Notes: a model not told the origin generated them from the sequence alone. Numbered from the stretch's first letter, positions 1 through 8,655 are shown. The stretch is 36,057 nucleotides of DNA from Synergistaceae bacterium (GCA_021372895.1 JAJFTP010000011.1:1-36057); one strand, 5' to 3'. A program made the numbers and translations.

Positions 1-8
1 CGTTTATA

Positions 9-2141
9 CTAGGCGGAGAGAGAGAGCAGCGAGCGATAGTTTGGATACGGCATATTATCTTCGGACAGATAGACTTCTGTCGAATCCGCTATCTTTCTTA
101 TTTCGCTCATAAGAGGCACTGCTTTCGTTACAAGCGCTTCGGCATGTTCCCTGGGTCCAAGCACTGCAAGCTGTTCTTTCAGTTCAATGAGCTCCGCGGT
201 CTTCTCAATAAGCCCGACCTTTGCCTTCGCAAGCTTGGCGATATGTGCGTTCCATAAATCGAGTCCGGGGATATTCAAACCTTCAACAGCTGCACAAGAC
301 GCCTTTTCGAGTATGATCTGTTTCGATATTCCCGGAAGTATTCCTTCCCAGACCATATCGCGCAGGACAGTTATTTCTATCTCTATATTTTTAACAAAGG
401 ATTCCATCTTTATCCTGTACAATGCTTCCATTTCCTTCCTCTTAAATACACCGAATTCTTCCAGCATGTCAAGCGTTTTCGGTTCCATAAAGAGGTCGAT
501 GCCCTCGGGGATCGTATGTGCCTTGATTATTCCACGGCGTTGTGCTTCTTCATGCCACTCTTTTGTATATGCGTCTCCCTCGAAGCGGATATTTTTATTT
601 ATCTTCGAGACTTCCCGGATCGTGGATATCGCAGCATCTACCGGGTCTTCTCCGTTGTTTATGCGTTTTTCAAACAGGATGAGAAATTTCTCCATGCCGG
701 CCGCCCAGACTGATAAGAGTGCTGTCAGGGGGACAGCCATCGCCTGGGACGCGCCCGGCGCGCGAAACTCGAACTTATTTCCTGTGAACGCGATCGGACT
801 CGTTCTGTTGCGGTCACTGTCAAAAGCAACGATCTCAGGCAGTTTCGAAAGCCCAAGATCCACGGTGCTCTTTACGGGCAGGCCTTCGTCATCACTGCCC
901 TCTTCTATCATGCGGATCATTTTGGCAACTGCGTCGCCCAGATATACACTGATTATAAAGGGCGGAGCCTCGTGACCGCCGAGACGGTACATATTGCCCG
1001 GTGTAGATACGGATGCCTGAAGAAGCCCAAAGTATTCCGAGACTCCAAGCACGAACGACGAAAGGAATGACAGGAAAATAATATTTTTCCTATGGTTCGT
1101 CGAAGGTTTCAGCATATTGCGGCCCTCGCTGTCACGCAGAGAGAAATTGATATGTTTCCCGCTGCCGTTCATATCCAAAAATGGTTTTTCGTGGAAAAGG
1201 AGGCGCAGTTCGTGCTGACGCGCCATTTTGCGCATGGTCTCCATGATGAGCTGGTTCTGGTCACACGCAAGGTTCGCCTCTGTAAAATTCGGCGCAAATT
1301 CGAACTGGCAGCGCGCCGCTTCATTGTGCCTAGTCGCGAGACCTACGCCGAGACGCGCAAGGTCGCGCTGCACGTCTTCCATGTACGCAAGCACTCTGGT
1401 CGGTATTGAGCCGAAGTAGTGATCCTCCATTTTCTGGTCTCGGGGCGGAGGTGAGCCTGCAAGCGTACGTCCGCAGAAGCGGATATCCGGCCTCTGCTGC
1501 GCACGCGGTCTGTCGAGCAGGAAGAATTCCTGTTCGGCGCCGACCGTGACATGGACATAGCGTATGCCACGGTTGCCGAAGAGCTTAAGCATCTTCAGCG
1601 AGCGGCTCTCTATCGCCTGCATTGAGCGAAGCAGATACGTCTTGAGGTCAAGCGGTGATCCGTCATAAGCGAGAAAGACAGATGGAATACAGAGTGTGCC
1701 GCCCTTTGGGCTTTTTATTATGAAAGCGGGGCTAGTCGGATCCCATGCACTGTAGCCTCGCGCCTCGAATGTGCTCCTCATGCCGCCGGAGGGGAAGGAG
1801 GACGCATCGGGCTCACTCTGCATGAGGTCTTCTCCTCTGAAGGATTCAAGTGGGAACCCGTTTTCATCGGCCATTACAAAGGCAGTATGTTTTTCTGCAG
1901 TAAGCTCGGTGAGAGGGTGGAACCAGTGAGCCCAGTGGCTTGCACCCTTGCTGACCGCCCAATCCTTCATGGCAAGCGCCACTGTATCGGAAATACTGGA
2001 ATCGAGCTTCTGCCGTCCCTCTATTGCGCCTATGAGATTCTCATATACGTCCTTCGGAAGACGCTGCTTCATTTCCTTATTATCGAAGACAAGTGAACCA
2101 TATATCTCTCTCATAGTTGGATATCCTTTCATCTCTGCCAT
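9..2141 (-). CDS. glnN: Glutamine synthetase type III (GlnN family)
   Basis: Makes glutamine from glutamate, ammonia and ATP in the cytoplasm. The 710-residue length fits type III enzymes (about 700-730) rather than the 440-470 residues of type I. Visible family blocks are HWAHWFHPLTE near residue 70, GAEQEFFLLD near 201-210 (metal-binding glutamates), FHEKPF then NGSGKHINFSL near 316-335, and GNKFEFRAPGASQ further on. The frame is open upstream to 2234, but the start at 2141 is preferred because a strong GGGGAGGG ribosome site lies 6 bases upstream and the family begins with a short MAEM-like leader. It stands alone, divergent from the macrodomain gene. A promoter and palindromes upstream are listed separately. 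Confidence 0.95.
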   Translation of the reverse strand: MAEMKGYPTMREIYGSLVFDNKEMKQRLPKDVYENLIGAIEGRQKLDSSISDTVALAMKDWAVSKGASHWAHWFHPLTELTAEKHTAFVMADENGFPLESFRGEDLMQSEPDASSFPSGGMRSTFEARGYSAWDPTSPAFIIKSPKGGTLCIPSVFLAYDGSPLDLKTYLLRSMQAIESRSLKMLKLFGNRGIRYVHVTVGAEQEFFLLDRPRAQQRPDIRFCGRTLAGSPPPRDQKMEDHYFGSIPTRVLAYMEDVQRDLARLGVGLATRHNEAARCQFEFAPNFTEANLACDQNQLIMETMRKMARQHELRLLFHEKPFLDMNGSGKHINFSLRDSEGRNMLKPSTNHRKNIIFLSFLSSFVLGVSEYFGLLQASVSTPGNMYRLGGHEAPPFIISVYLGDAVAKMIRMIEEGSDDEGLPVKSTVDLGLSKLPEIVAFDSDRNRTSPIAFTGNKFEFRAPGASQAMAVPLTALLSVWAAGMEKFLILFEKRINNGEDPVDAAISTIREVSKINKNIRFEGDAYTKEWHEEAQRRGIIKAHTIPEGIDLFMEPKTLDMLEEFGVFKRKEMEALYRIKMESFVKNIEIEITVLRDMVWEGILPGISKQIILEKASCAAVEGLNIPGLDLWNAHIAKLAKAKVGLIEKTAELIELKEQLAVLGPREHAEALVTKAVPLMSEIRKIADSTEVYLSEDNMPYPNYRSLLSLSA

Positions 2142-2204
2142 GTAAAGCCCTCCCCGGAAATTGGATCTATGTAAATATTGTCGATTTATATCATTTATTA
2201 AGCA

Positions 2205-2234
2205 TATATACAAGCGTATTTTTATGCTTAGCAA
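2205..2234 (-). promoter_or_regulatory. Putative glnN promoter
   Basis: On the minus strand TTGCTA (2229-2234) is followed after 17 bases by GTATAT (2206-2211), overlapping TATATA. This is a plausible sigma-70 promoter about 65 bases ahead of the glnN start. Assigned from sequence only. Confidence 0.4.
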
Positions 2235-2248
2235 GCAATTATTTCTGC

Positions 2249-2278
2249 AATATGCGCATATTCAAAGAATATATGCGC
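2249..2278. promoter_or_regulatory. Overlapping palindromes upstream of glnN
   Basis: AATATGCGCATATT at 2249-2262 is a perfect 14-bp palindrome. Its right half also pairs with a third half-site: GCGCATAT (2254-2261) is the inverse of ATATGCGC (2271-2278). The three half-sites lie just upstream of the putative glnN -35 box, a position suited to an activator. The cognate regulator is unknown. Confidence 0.4.
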
Positions 2279-2586
2279 CGTACATGTGTCAGATGACTTG
2301 TAGGTGTATTGGGATCGCCGGGCAAAATTTCTTTGTGTGCGTCTTTTGAATAAATTCGCATTTAAGGTAAGCCGATCGATCCAACCACAAAGAATTATGG
2401 TCAAACTATATTTGTATGCCTTGCTATAACAATTGTATCGACCCGTGATTTCCCGACATTGACGATTGCCCTCTGACAGCTGATTATGTCTGCTTTGTGC
2501 AGTTTTTATACCGCAATCCTCTGGACATTGAGGAGCGGTGAGAGTACATTTTGATATAGAAAAAAATATAAAGGGAGGGGAAACAA

Positions 2587-3117
2587 ATGGATAATAGCGT
2601 TCTGTCGCGCATCATAATCAAACAGGGTGACATTACAAAGGAAGAAGCCGATGCCATTGTCAATGCGGCAAACAGCTCTCTGCTTGGCGGAGGCGGTGTT
2701 GACGGCGCGATACATCGTGCCGCCGGTCCGGAGCTTCTGAGCGAATGCGCAACTCTTGGCGGATGTCAGGCAGGCCAGGCGAAGACAACAAAGGGATATG
2801 GTCTTCCCGCAAAATTTGTCATTCATACTGTCGGCCCCATATGGCGCGGCGGCAGCAACGGTGAAGAGGCCATACTTGCAGATGCATACCGGAACAGTCT
2901 GCTAGAAGCCGTCCGCGTAGGAGCACGTACCGTAGCCTTTCCCGCAATATCAACAGGGGTGTACCGCTTTCCGCCCAAGCGGGCGGCAGAGATCGCGGTC
3001 AGCACAATTGCGGATTTTTTAAGTACACATGACGAGATCGATGAAGTCAGGCTGGTCTGTTTTTCAAAAGAATCCGTAATTTATCACGAGATGGCGCTAC
3101 ATGCCTGCAAAAGATAG
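2587..3117 (+). CDS. Macrodomain protein, O-acetyl-ADP-ribose deacetylase type (MacroD/YmdB-like)
   Basis: Single macrodomain of 176 residues. The family removes acetyl from O-acetyl-ADP-ribose and can remove ADP-ribose from acidic residues. Diagnostic features are [19 protein letters not shown] near the N-terminus (the NAAN ADP-ribose loop), [14 protein letters not shown] containing the conserved Asp, HTVGPIW, and [13 protein letters not shown] in the phosphate-binding loop. A strong AAGGGAGGGG ribosome site precedes the ATG. It is monocistronic; no ADP-ribosyltransferase partner is visible nearby, so a toxin-antitoxin role is not supported. The exact substrate cannot be read from sequence. 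Confidence 0.92.
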   Translation: MDNSVLSRIIIKQGDITKEEADAIVNAANSSLLGGGGVDGAIHRAAGPELLSECATLGGCQAGQAKTTKGYGLPAKFVIHTVGPIWRGGSNGEEAILADAYRNSLLEAVRVGARTVAFPAISTGVYRFPPKRAAEIAVSTIADFLSTHDEIDEVRLVCFSKESVIYHEMALHACKR

Positions 3118-3169
3118 ATCCTCTGTCCGCATCCGTCAGATATTATGTTGTCCATTCATTCAATATAAA

Positions 3170-3335
3170 TGATATTCCCAACTTTCCCACCGTCTTTCCC
3201 GCATGCTTTTGAGCGGGAATCCAGCGACTTAAATATTTTGAGGGACTGGTTCTCCGCTAAAAAACATTTAGAGAAGACGAAAAATAGAGGTTTTGAATCC
3301 ACTAGTAGCAAGAGGTGGGAAAGTTGAGTGATATT
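3170..3335. mobile_element. MITE-like element with terminal inverted repeats and flanking direct repeat
   Basis: CCCAACTTTCCCACC at 3177-3191 is repeated in inverse form as GGTGGGAAAGTTGAG at 3314-3328 (14 of 15 match). The pair is bounded on both sides by the direct repeat TGATATT (3170-3176 and 3329-3335), which looks like a target-site duplication. Inside, TTCCCGC (3196-3202) and GCGGGAA (3213-3219) form a dRS3-like hairpin. There is no coding capacity. The element fills the gap between the macrodomain gene and the ABC-F gene. A non-autonomous miniature transposable element is the simplest reading. Confidence 0.6.
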
Positions 3336-3442
3336 CCCATACTGTAAGTTAATGGGATATCCGGTTTTTATGCGTTTTTTATCCGCGAAGTTTGAGTATA
3401 TAATAAAGATTATTGTAAACAACACACTGGAGGTATTTTCCC

Positions 3443-5383
3443 CTGATTGAAATCCATGGACTACAGGTAAATTTCGGAGAACAGCTCGTCCTTGACGGAG
3501 TGGACTGGTTTATAACACCGAAGAGCAGGATCGGTCTTGTAGGTGACAACGGAGCTGGTAAAACAACATTGCTCCGTGTCATTGCAGGCATCTCAGAATA
3601 CGACGGAGGCTCTGTAAGCATTCCGCGCGGCCGCACTGTCGGCTATCTGCCCCAGGATCTTATCGAGATAGATGATATTCGTCTGCTTGATTACCTCAAA
3701 CGGCGCGCAGGGCTTGAAAAACTGGACAAAGAACTCAAAGAAACTGAAAACAGGATGTCAATGCTTGAAGAAGATTCGTCTGAGCTTCGCCGTCTTCTTG
3801 CAAAACATGAGCATCTCGAGAGACAATTTGAGACAAAAGGCGGATTCGGTTTTGACATCGAGGCCAAACAGGTTCTTAAGGGCCTTGGTTTTCACCCGGA
3901 AGTTGACGCACCGCGGCTGACATCCGAATTTTCCGGCGGCTGGAAGATGCGCGTAGCTCTTGCAGCGTTGCTGCTGTCGAGGCCTGACATCCTCCTTCTT
4001 GACGAACCGACGAACCACCTTGACACAGAGAGCATGGAATGGCTTGAAAGCTGGCTGCGCGACTACCGCGGCACTATAATCGCCGTCTCCCATGACAGAC
4101 GTTTTCTCGACAAAATGGTCACGTCTGTCGCTGAACTCTCCGGCGGAAAAATAAACATATACTCCTGCGGCTATGAAAAATTCCTTACAGAGCGCGAGGA
4201 ACGCCGCGCGCGCCTTGAGGCGGAGTGGGAGCAGCAAAAGGAAAAGATAGAGAGCATACAGAAGTTCGTCGAGCGCTTCCGATACAAGGCAACAAAGGCA
4301 ACTCAGGTCCAGAGCCGCATCCGCCAGCTTGAGAAGATGGAGATAACAGAGCTCGAAGGCCCGTCCAAGACTGTAAATTTTAAATTCAACGAAGCTCCGA
4401 GAAGCGGCCTCGACGTGATAGCGGCAAAAGATCTGACAAAAATATACGGTAACAACACGGTCTTTAAGGACCTTAACCTCACAGTCCAGCGCGGTGAGCG
4501 CGTAGCTCTGGTGGGCGTCAACGGTGCCGGCAAATCCACGCTGCTGCGCATACTCAATAAATCAGAGGAACCTACAAGCGGCTCTGTTAAATTCGGGCTA
4601 AACGTAAAACGGGCATATTTCTCGCAGGAAAGCGCGCAGAACCTCGACTATAGCAGGACTATATGGCAGGAGGTCAACAACAGCGGATCAAAACTGCCAG
4701 AGGGCGCAAAGCGTAGCCTGCTGGGGGCGTTCCTGTTCTCCGGCGATGACATATACAAAAAGATATCAGTCCTCTCCGGCGGAGAAAAATCGCGCCTGGG
4801 CCTGTTTAAAATGCTCCTTTCTGAGTCAAACCTGCTTATACTTGACGAGCCGACAAACCACCTTGACTATGCCACGAAGGAACTTTTCCAGAAAGCACTG
4901 CTGGAATATGGCGGCACGATACTCATAGTCTCTCACGACAGGGCGTTTCTTGACGATCTCGTTGGACGCGTTGTTGAGATACGGGATGGAAAGCTTTATG
5001 ACTATCCGGGCAACTACTCCTGGTTCATCGAAAAACGGTCGCTGCAGCTCGAAATTGAAAACAAGCCAAAGAACGGAGATCGGAAAAATGACACACTTGC
5101 AGACCGTACAAAGGAACAGAAGCGTGCCGAGGCAGAGGTCCGAAACAGGCTCTACCGCGAGCGAAAGGCCTATCAGGATGAACTGAAACCCATAGAGGAC
5201 GCAATTGAGCGCGATGAAAAGCGTAAGGAGGAGATCTCCGCCCTTTTATGCAGCCCTGAGGTTCTGGCCGACTCGGCAAATGTGCAGTCACTTATGATAG
5301 AGCTCAAGGAGATAGAGTCGCGGCTCCGCGATAACTATCCAAAGTGGGAGGTACTGGCTGACGCAATAGAGGTTATAAAATAA
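3443..5383 (+). CDS. ABC-F family ATPase (YdiF/Uup/EttA-like), probable CTG start
   Basis: Soluble protein with two ABC domains and no membrane segments; ABC-F proteins act on ribosomes in translation rescue or antibiotic protection. With the start used here it has 646 residues. Domain 1 has Walker A GDNGAGKTT (near 34-42), signature SGGWKMRVALA and Walker B LLLDEPTNHLD. Domain 2 has GVNGAGKST, LSGGEKSRLGL and LILDEPTNHLD. A charged C-terminal arm is probably a coiled coil. The first standard start codon is GTG at 3500, but it would remove the conserved first strand (IEIHGLQVNFGEQLVLDGV). The frame is open back to 3419 and GGAGGT at 3429-3434 is correctly spaced for CTG at 3443; ATT at 3446 is the alternative. 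The function is certain to family level only. Confidence 0.9.
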   Translation: MIEIHGLQVNFGEQLVLDGVDWFITPKSRIGLVGDNGAGKTTLLRVIAGISEYDGGSVSIPRGRTVGYLPQDLIEIDDIRLLDYLKRRAGLEKLDKELKETENRMSMLEEDSSELRRLLAKHEHLERQFETKGGFGFDIEAKQVLKGLGFHPEVDAPRLTSEFSGGWKMRVALAALLLSRPDILLLDEPTNHLDTESMEWLESWLRDYRGTIIAVSHDRRFLDKMVTSVAELSGGKINIYSCGYEKFLTEREERRARLEAEWEQQKEKIESIQKFVERFRYKATKATQVQSRIRQLEKMEITELEGPSKTVNFKFNEAPRSGLDVIAAKDLTKIYGNNTVFKDLNLTVQRGERVALVGVNGAGKSTLLRILNKSEEPTSGSVKFGLNVKRAYFSQESAQNLDYSRTIWQEVNNSGSKLPEGAKRSLLGAFLFSGDDIYKKISVLSGGEKSRLGLFKMLLSESNLLILDEPTNHLDYATKELFQKALLEYGGTILIVSHDRAFLDDLVGRVVEIRDGKLYDYPGNYSWFIEKRSLQLEIENKPKNGDRKNDTLADRTKEQKRAEAEVRNRLYRERKAYQDELKPIEDAIERDEKRKEEISALLCSPEVLADSANVQSLMIELKEIESRLRDNYPKWEVLADAIEVIK

Positions 5384-5468
5384 ATAACGACATTCTTCGT
5401 GATCGATGGAAGGATTATGAAAGACTTTGCAGACGCCGCGGCATCTGCAGAAAACAGGAGGCCGTGCA

Positions 5469-5915
5469 ATGCTCTACGATTCAATAGACAACCTAGCCGT
5501 AAATTTACCGGAATTTATTCCTATGCTTAAAGAACTCGTGCCTTTTCTTGAAGCTGTTCAAATACATACATTCGACGAGATCAAAAAAATGGATTTTGGC
5601 CCGATCGAACTGCGTTTCGGAGAATATAACACACAGCCGGCAGATAAAATTCCCTTTGAGGCGCACGTAAAACACTGGGACCTCCAGATAGTCCTTTCAG
5701 GTGAAGAATATATCGGGTATGCACCGCTTGAAACCCTCTTCAATACCATAACTTACAACGAGAAGGAAGACATTGCGTTCTACTCAGGCAAGGGACAGAT
5801 GCTCAAGCTGGAAAAAGGGATGGCGATCCTCCTCGCTCCCTGGGACGCGCACTGCCCCGGTATTATGATAGGAGATATCCCGATACAGATAAAGAAGATC
5901 ATAGTTAAGCTGTAA
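5469..5915 (+). CDS. YhcH/YjgK/YiaL family protein (cupin-like, sugar metabolism)
   Basis: 148 residues matching the YhcH/YjgK/YiaL (DUF386) family, linked in other bacteria to handling of sialic acid or other sugars, possibly as anomerases. Visible features are EAHVKHWDLQIVLSGEEYIG (conserved His and Glu of the beta-barrel metal site) and DAHCPG near the C-terminus. The ATG at 5469 is chosen because AGGAGG lies just before it; the frame continues up to 5427 without a ribosome site. A short inverted repeat (TGCAGA/TCTGCA, about 5430-5452) lies in the leader. No sugar catabolic genes surround it, so its substrate is unknown. Confidence 0.85.
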   Translation: MLYDSIDNLAVNLPEFIPMLKELVPFLEAVQIHTFDEIKKMDFGPIELRFGEYNTQPADKIPFEAHVKHWDLQIVLSGEEYIGYAPLETLFNTITYNEKEDIAFYSGKGQMLKLEKGMAILLAPWDAHCPGIMIGDIPIQIKKIIVKL

Positions 5916-6242
5916 GACTTCAGGTGCAGTCTATGGCGCTGTGTGGAATTTTTCCATGCATTACCTCGCACGTGTCTGATATAAATTTTTACGAAGGTCT
6001 ATTCAAGTTGCGATATCAAGAGAAATTAGCTCTTATGCCGCATTGGCGACCTGATTTCAAATCTGTCCGATACACTAATAGAGAAGTCTTGCTGTTTCAG
6101 AATCCTATTTTTACTATTTTGGGTATCAGTGGCATTATCTTACATTATGTCGTTAAATAAATAATAATATTTCTATTTTCTTAAATATATTATTGTGTTT
6201 TTATAAAATACCTATTGTTATATCGTTTTTAGATAAAACAGC
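5916..6242. other. Intergenic stretch, no supported gene
   Basis: A+T-rich gap after the YhcH-family gene. A 78-codon open frame (5924-6160) has no ribosome site and no recognisable motif and is not called. No clear terminator is visible. Confidence 0.5.
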
Positions 6243-6270
6243 TTGACTTATCCGACCCCTCCGTTATTAT
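6243..6270 (+). promoter_or_regulatory. Promoter of the lytic transglycosylase gene
   Basis: TTGACT (6243-6248), 16 bases, TATTAT (6265-6270). A transcript would begin near 6277, giving a 5' leader of about 74 bases. Confidence 0.55.
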
Positions 6271-6276
6271 ATGCTT

Positions 6277-6350
6277 GCGTTAAGAGTCCCCGCTGGGGCA
6301 ACTATTCAGAATATTTGCCTTGGCCGTCCCCGAAACGCTAGGAGGTAATC
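6277..6350 (+). promoter_or_regulatory. Structured 5' leader of the lytic transglycosylase gene
   Basis: GCGTT at the predicted 5' end (6277-6281) can pair with AACGC (6334-6338), immediately before the GGAGGT ribosome site (6341-6346). Inside, GGCAA (6297-6301) pairs with TTGCC (6315-6319). GGGG (near 6295-6298) can pair with either of two CCCC runs, one before it (near 6288-6291) and one after it (near 6328-6331). I could not match it to a known riboswitch class. Confidence 0.35.
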
Positions 6351-7214
6351 GTGCGAAAAATATGGAAAATGCGGAAGATTTTAGCTCCGCAGGCTGTGGC
6401 GGTAATGATACTATTTGTATCAGTCGTCTGTGCCCCGAATGTGGGCATGGGCAGCACCGTCCCGCCAAAGACACATAGCAACAGGCCAGAGGGAACAGTA
6501 ATCACTACAACGTACGAAACAGCACCCAAAGATGACATCGTGATCGTCAAAACACACTCAACAGTAATTTTCAAAGAAGATAAACTTCAGAACCAAATCT
6601 CCAATGACGATGTCAAACTTGGTGCGGAAGCACTCGTACTTGATCCAGCTGTCCTTGCTGCGCTCGGAAAAATGGGGCTCAGTAAAGACCATATTGAGCT
6701 CTGGTCAAGCGAACATCCCCTCTCGACACTGAACAACCTCAAGGATATGCCCGCAAAAAAACAGCGTGACGTTGCTAGCGTCGCGGCGTTTATCCGTTCA
6801 GTCAACAAAAACATCTCTCCCAAGGTATCCTGGAGGGAAGCATGTGCTCTTGTCTATTACAGCGCGAAGTATGGTGTGCCGACTGAGCTTGCCGTTGGGG
6901 TGGCCAAGACAGAGAGCCGTTTCAATCCAAGCGCTCAGAGCAAAAGCGGTGCGTGCGGCGTAATGCAGGTGATGTGGAAAGTACACTCCGGTATGCTGCA
7001 GTCCAAGGGAATAGCTTCCAAGAAGGATCACATGTTCGATCCCGAGCGCGGAATCGAAGCAGGAGTAATGCTGATTTCACGTTACATCAGCGCATACGGA
7101 ACGGTACAGAAAGCACTCAACCGTTATTATGGCGGTATCTCCACAGCATACCTGAAGAAGGTCAACAAAAACATGGCTATGCTTGAGAACCACTCGGGGA
7201 AGGCAGAATATTAG
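6351..7214 (+). CDS. Secreted lytic transglycosylase (SLT domain)
   Basis: Cleaves the glycan strands of peptidoglycan. The 287-residue protein starts at GTG with GGAGGT four bases upstream. Residues 1 to about 35 form a signal sequence (basic start, hydrophobic core AVAVMILFVSVVC). The C-terminal half carries the Slt70-type domain: TELAVGVAKTESRFNP with the catalytic Glu, then SGACGVMQVM, then FDPERGIEAGVMLISRY and ALNRYYGG. The middle region (residues 40-150) is a linker I do not recognise. It is monocistronic, with its own promoter and an intrinsic terminator. Confidence 0.92.
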   Translation: MRKIWKMRKILAPQAVAVMILFVSVVCAPNVGMGSTVPPKTHSNRPEGTVITTTYETAPKDDIVIVKTHSTVIFKEDKLQNQISNDDVKLGAEALVLDPAVLAALGKMGLSKDHIELWSSEHPLSTLNNLKDMPAKKQRDVASVAAFIRSVNKNISPKVSWREACALVYYSAKYGVPTELAVGVAKTESRFNPSAQSKSGACGVMQVMWKVHSGMLQSKGIASKKDHMFDPERGIEAGVMLISRYISAYGTVQKALNRYYGGISTAYLKKVNKNMAMLENHSGKAEY

Positions 7215-7250
7215 CAGGGACAATTTTATTTTTTAACTCTAAACGCGGAT

Positions 7251-7287
7251 AGAGCCGCATCCTCGGGGGATGCGGCTCTTGTTTCTC
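7251..7287 (+). terminator. Intrinsic terminator after the transglycosylase gene
   Basis: AGAGCCGCATCC, loop TCGG, then the matching arm ending in GGCTCT, followed by TGTTTCT. A strong 12-13 bp stem. Confidence 0.85.
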
Positions 7288-7336
7288 AAAAACGGTTCAA
7301 TTGAGATATCCTAGCAGCGAAGAGCAAATACTTCTT

Positions 7337-8140
7337 CTACAATTCAAACTCCGCAACAACTGCCGTGTGATCCGACGGCCTTTCCATTGCCCTGAGCTCT
7401 CGTTCGACCCGCACACCTTTGCACATTGCCGCTATAGATCCAGTGCCGAGTATATGGTCAATGCGCCAACCTATGTTGCGTGCCAGGGAATCTTTCACTC
7501 TGTAATCCCAAAATGAAAACTCTCCCTCTCCGGGCCTGTGCTGCCGAAAGATATCAACGAGCCCCCACGACATTACTTTAAAGAACGCCTCTTTGACATC
7601 CCTATGGAAGCAGACGTGGTTTACCTTATTCTTGGGGTTCGTGACATCGATATCTGTCGGGGCAACGTTGAGGTCACCAATCCAAAGCAATTTGTCCGTA
7701 TTTTTATAGTCTCTTTCGAGAAGGGCAAGTATACGGTCAAAGAAGCTCAGCTTGTAAGGATATTCAGGACTTTCTAATTCCTTACCCTGCGGTACATAGG
7801 TGTTTATTATGTTCAGGTCGCCGAACCTCACACGCATAATTCGCGCGTTCTCCGACTCTTCCCTGCCATCTTCGGCCAGATCGTCTCCCAGGCCGAAGTC
7901 AGCTTCGTCCGGTTTGCTCTTTGATATTACCGCAATGCCGTTGTATGCCTTCATGCCCTTAAATGTGCAGAAGTAACCGTACTTCTCAAAAAATGCAACG
8001 GGGAAGTCCGCATCCTGACATTTCGTCTCCTGCAGACACAGGATATCCGGTGCTCCAGAGGATAAACACCACTGTTCAAGTATAGGAAGACGACTTTTAA
8101 CAGAGTTTACGTTAAATGTTCCAATATCCACCAAGGGCAT
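7337..8140 (-). CDS. xth: Exodeoxyribonuclease III (class II AP endonuclease)
   Basis: Base-excision repair enzyme that cuts DNA at abasic sites and degrades 3' ends. 267 residues, normal for the Xth/ExoA family. Conserved blocks are GTFNVNSVKSRL at the N-terminus, LQETKCQD with the metal-binding Glu, GDLNVAPTDID with the Asp/Asn pair, WRIDHILGT, and SDHTAV with the catalytic Asp-His near the C-terminus. AGGAGGG lies ahead of the ATG. It is transcribed on its own, convergent with the transglycosylase gene and divergent from the TAXI operon. Confidence 0.95.
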   Translation of the reverse strand: MPLVDIGTFNVNSVKSRLPILEQWCLSSGAPDILCLQETKCQDADFPVAFFEKYGYFCTFKGMKAYNGIAVISKSKPDEADFGLGDDLAEDGREESENARIMRVRFGDLNIINTYVPQGKELESPEYPYKLSFFDRILALLERDYKNTDKLLWIGDLNVAPTDIDVTNPKNKVNHVCFHRDVKEAFFKVMSWGLVDIFRQHRPGEGEFSFWDYRVKDSLARNIGWRIDHILGTGSIAAMCKGVRVERELRAMERPSDHTAVVAEFEL

Positions 8141-8560
8141 TGAAATCCCTCCTTTTCAAACTGTCTCGTACATATCTGATTATAGAACAGATATCTCCTA
8201 AGAAGCATAAAATGGTACAATGAAAAACGAGTTAAGAATTCTTTAGGGTTTTGCAGTCCCATAGAATTTAGGCAAATACATGGATATGCAAGATGACAAC
8301 AGTCCAAAAAAACATCCGCACCCCCCAATCAGGAGTCGCGTCCTAATATGGTTCCTATACAAAAAAATCGTGAAAATTTTTAATGTTGCCAGGGAAAAAC
8401 CCTGAAAATCATTCGTTGCTTTATCATGCTAAACAACCTTTTTAAAAAATTACGTTCTGAAATTACTATGTTTTCAGATATTAAGCCGTGATTATATAAA
8501 TTTTTTCAAAATTTACTTTAATTTTAATAAGTTAAATCTGTTGTTTTGTACCATGTAAAT
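8141..8560. other. A+T-rich intergenic stretch
   Basis: About 420 bases between the divergent exonuclease III gene and the TAXI transporter. I see no supported gene; an open frame entering from the exonuclease side (up to 8328) has no ribosome site of its own. Confidence 0.5.
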
Positions 8561-8564
8561 ATTT

Positions 8565-8583
8565 TTATACCAAGTGGTATAAT
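8565..8583 (+). promoter_or_regulatory. Extended -10 promoter with overlapping operator palindrome (TAXI operon)
   Basis: TTATACC (8565-8571), four bases, GGTATAA (8576-8582) is a perfect 7-bp inverted repeat. It overlaps an extended -10 element, TGG followed by TATAAT (8578-8583). The -35 region is weak. This geometry suits a repressor that blocks RNA polymerase at the TAXI transporter promoter. Confidence 0.5.
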
Positions 8584-8655
8584 ATATAATGTATTTGACC
8601 CAGCAAACTCAGAAGGCTGAGAATGGGAATTTGAGATGAGGGAACGGTGGTTTTT

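Noticed and set aside
187-975. 262-codon plus-strand open frame
   Set aside because: Lies wholly antisense to the conserved glnN gene; no ribosome site or recognisable motif.
2587-3117. Macrodomain gene as the antitoxin of a DarT-type toxin-antitoxin pair
   Set aside because: No ADP-ribosyltransferase-like gene is adjacent on either side.
5924-6160. 78-codon open frame after the YhcH-family gene
   Set aside because: No ribosome site, no family resemblance, A+T-rich intergenic DNA.
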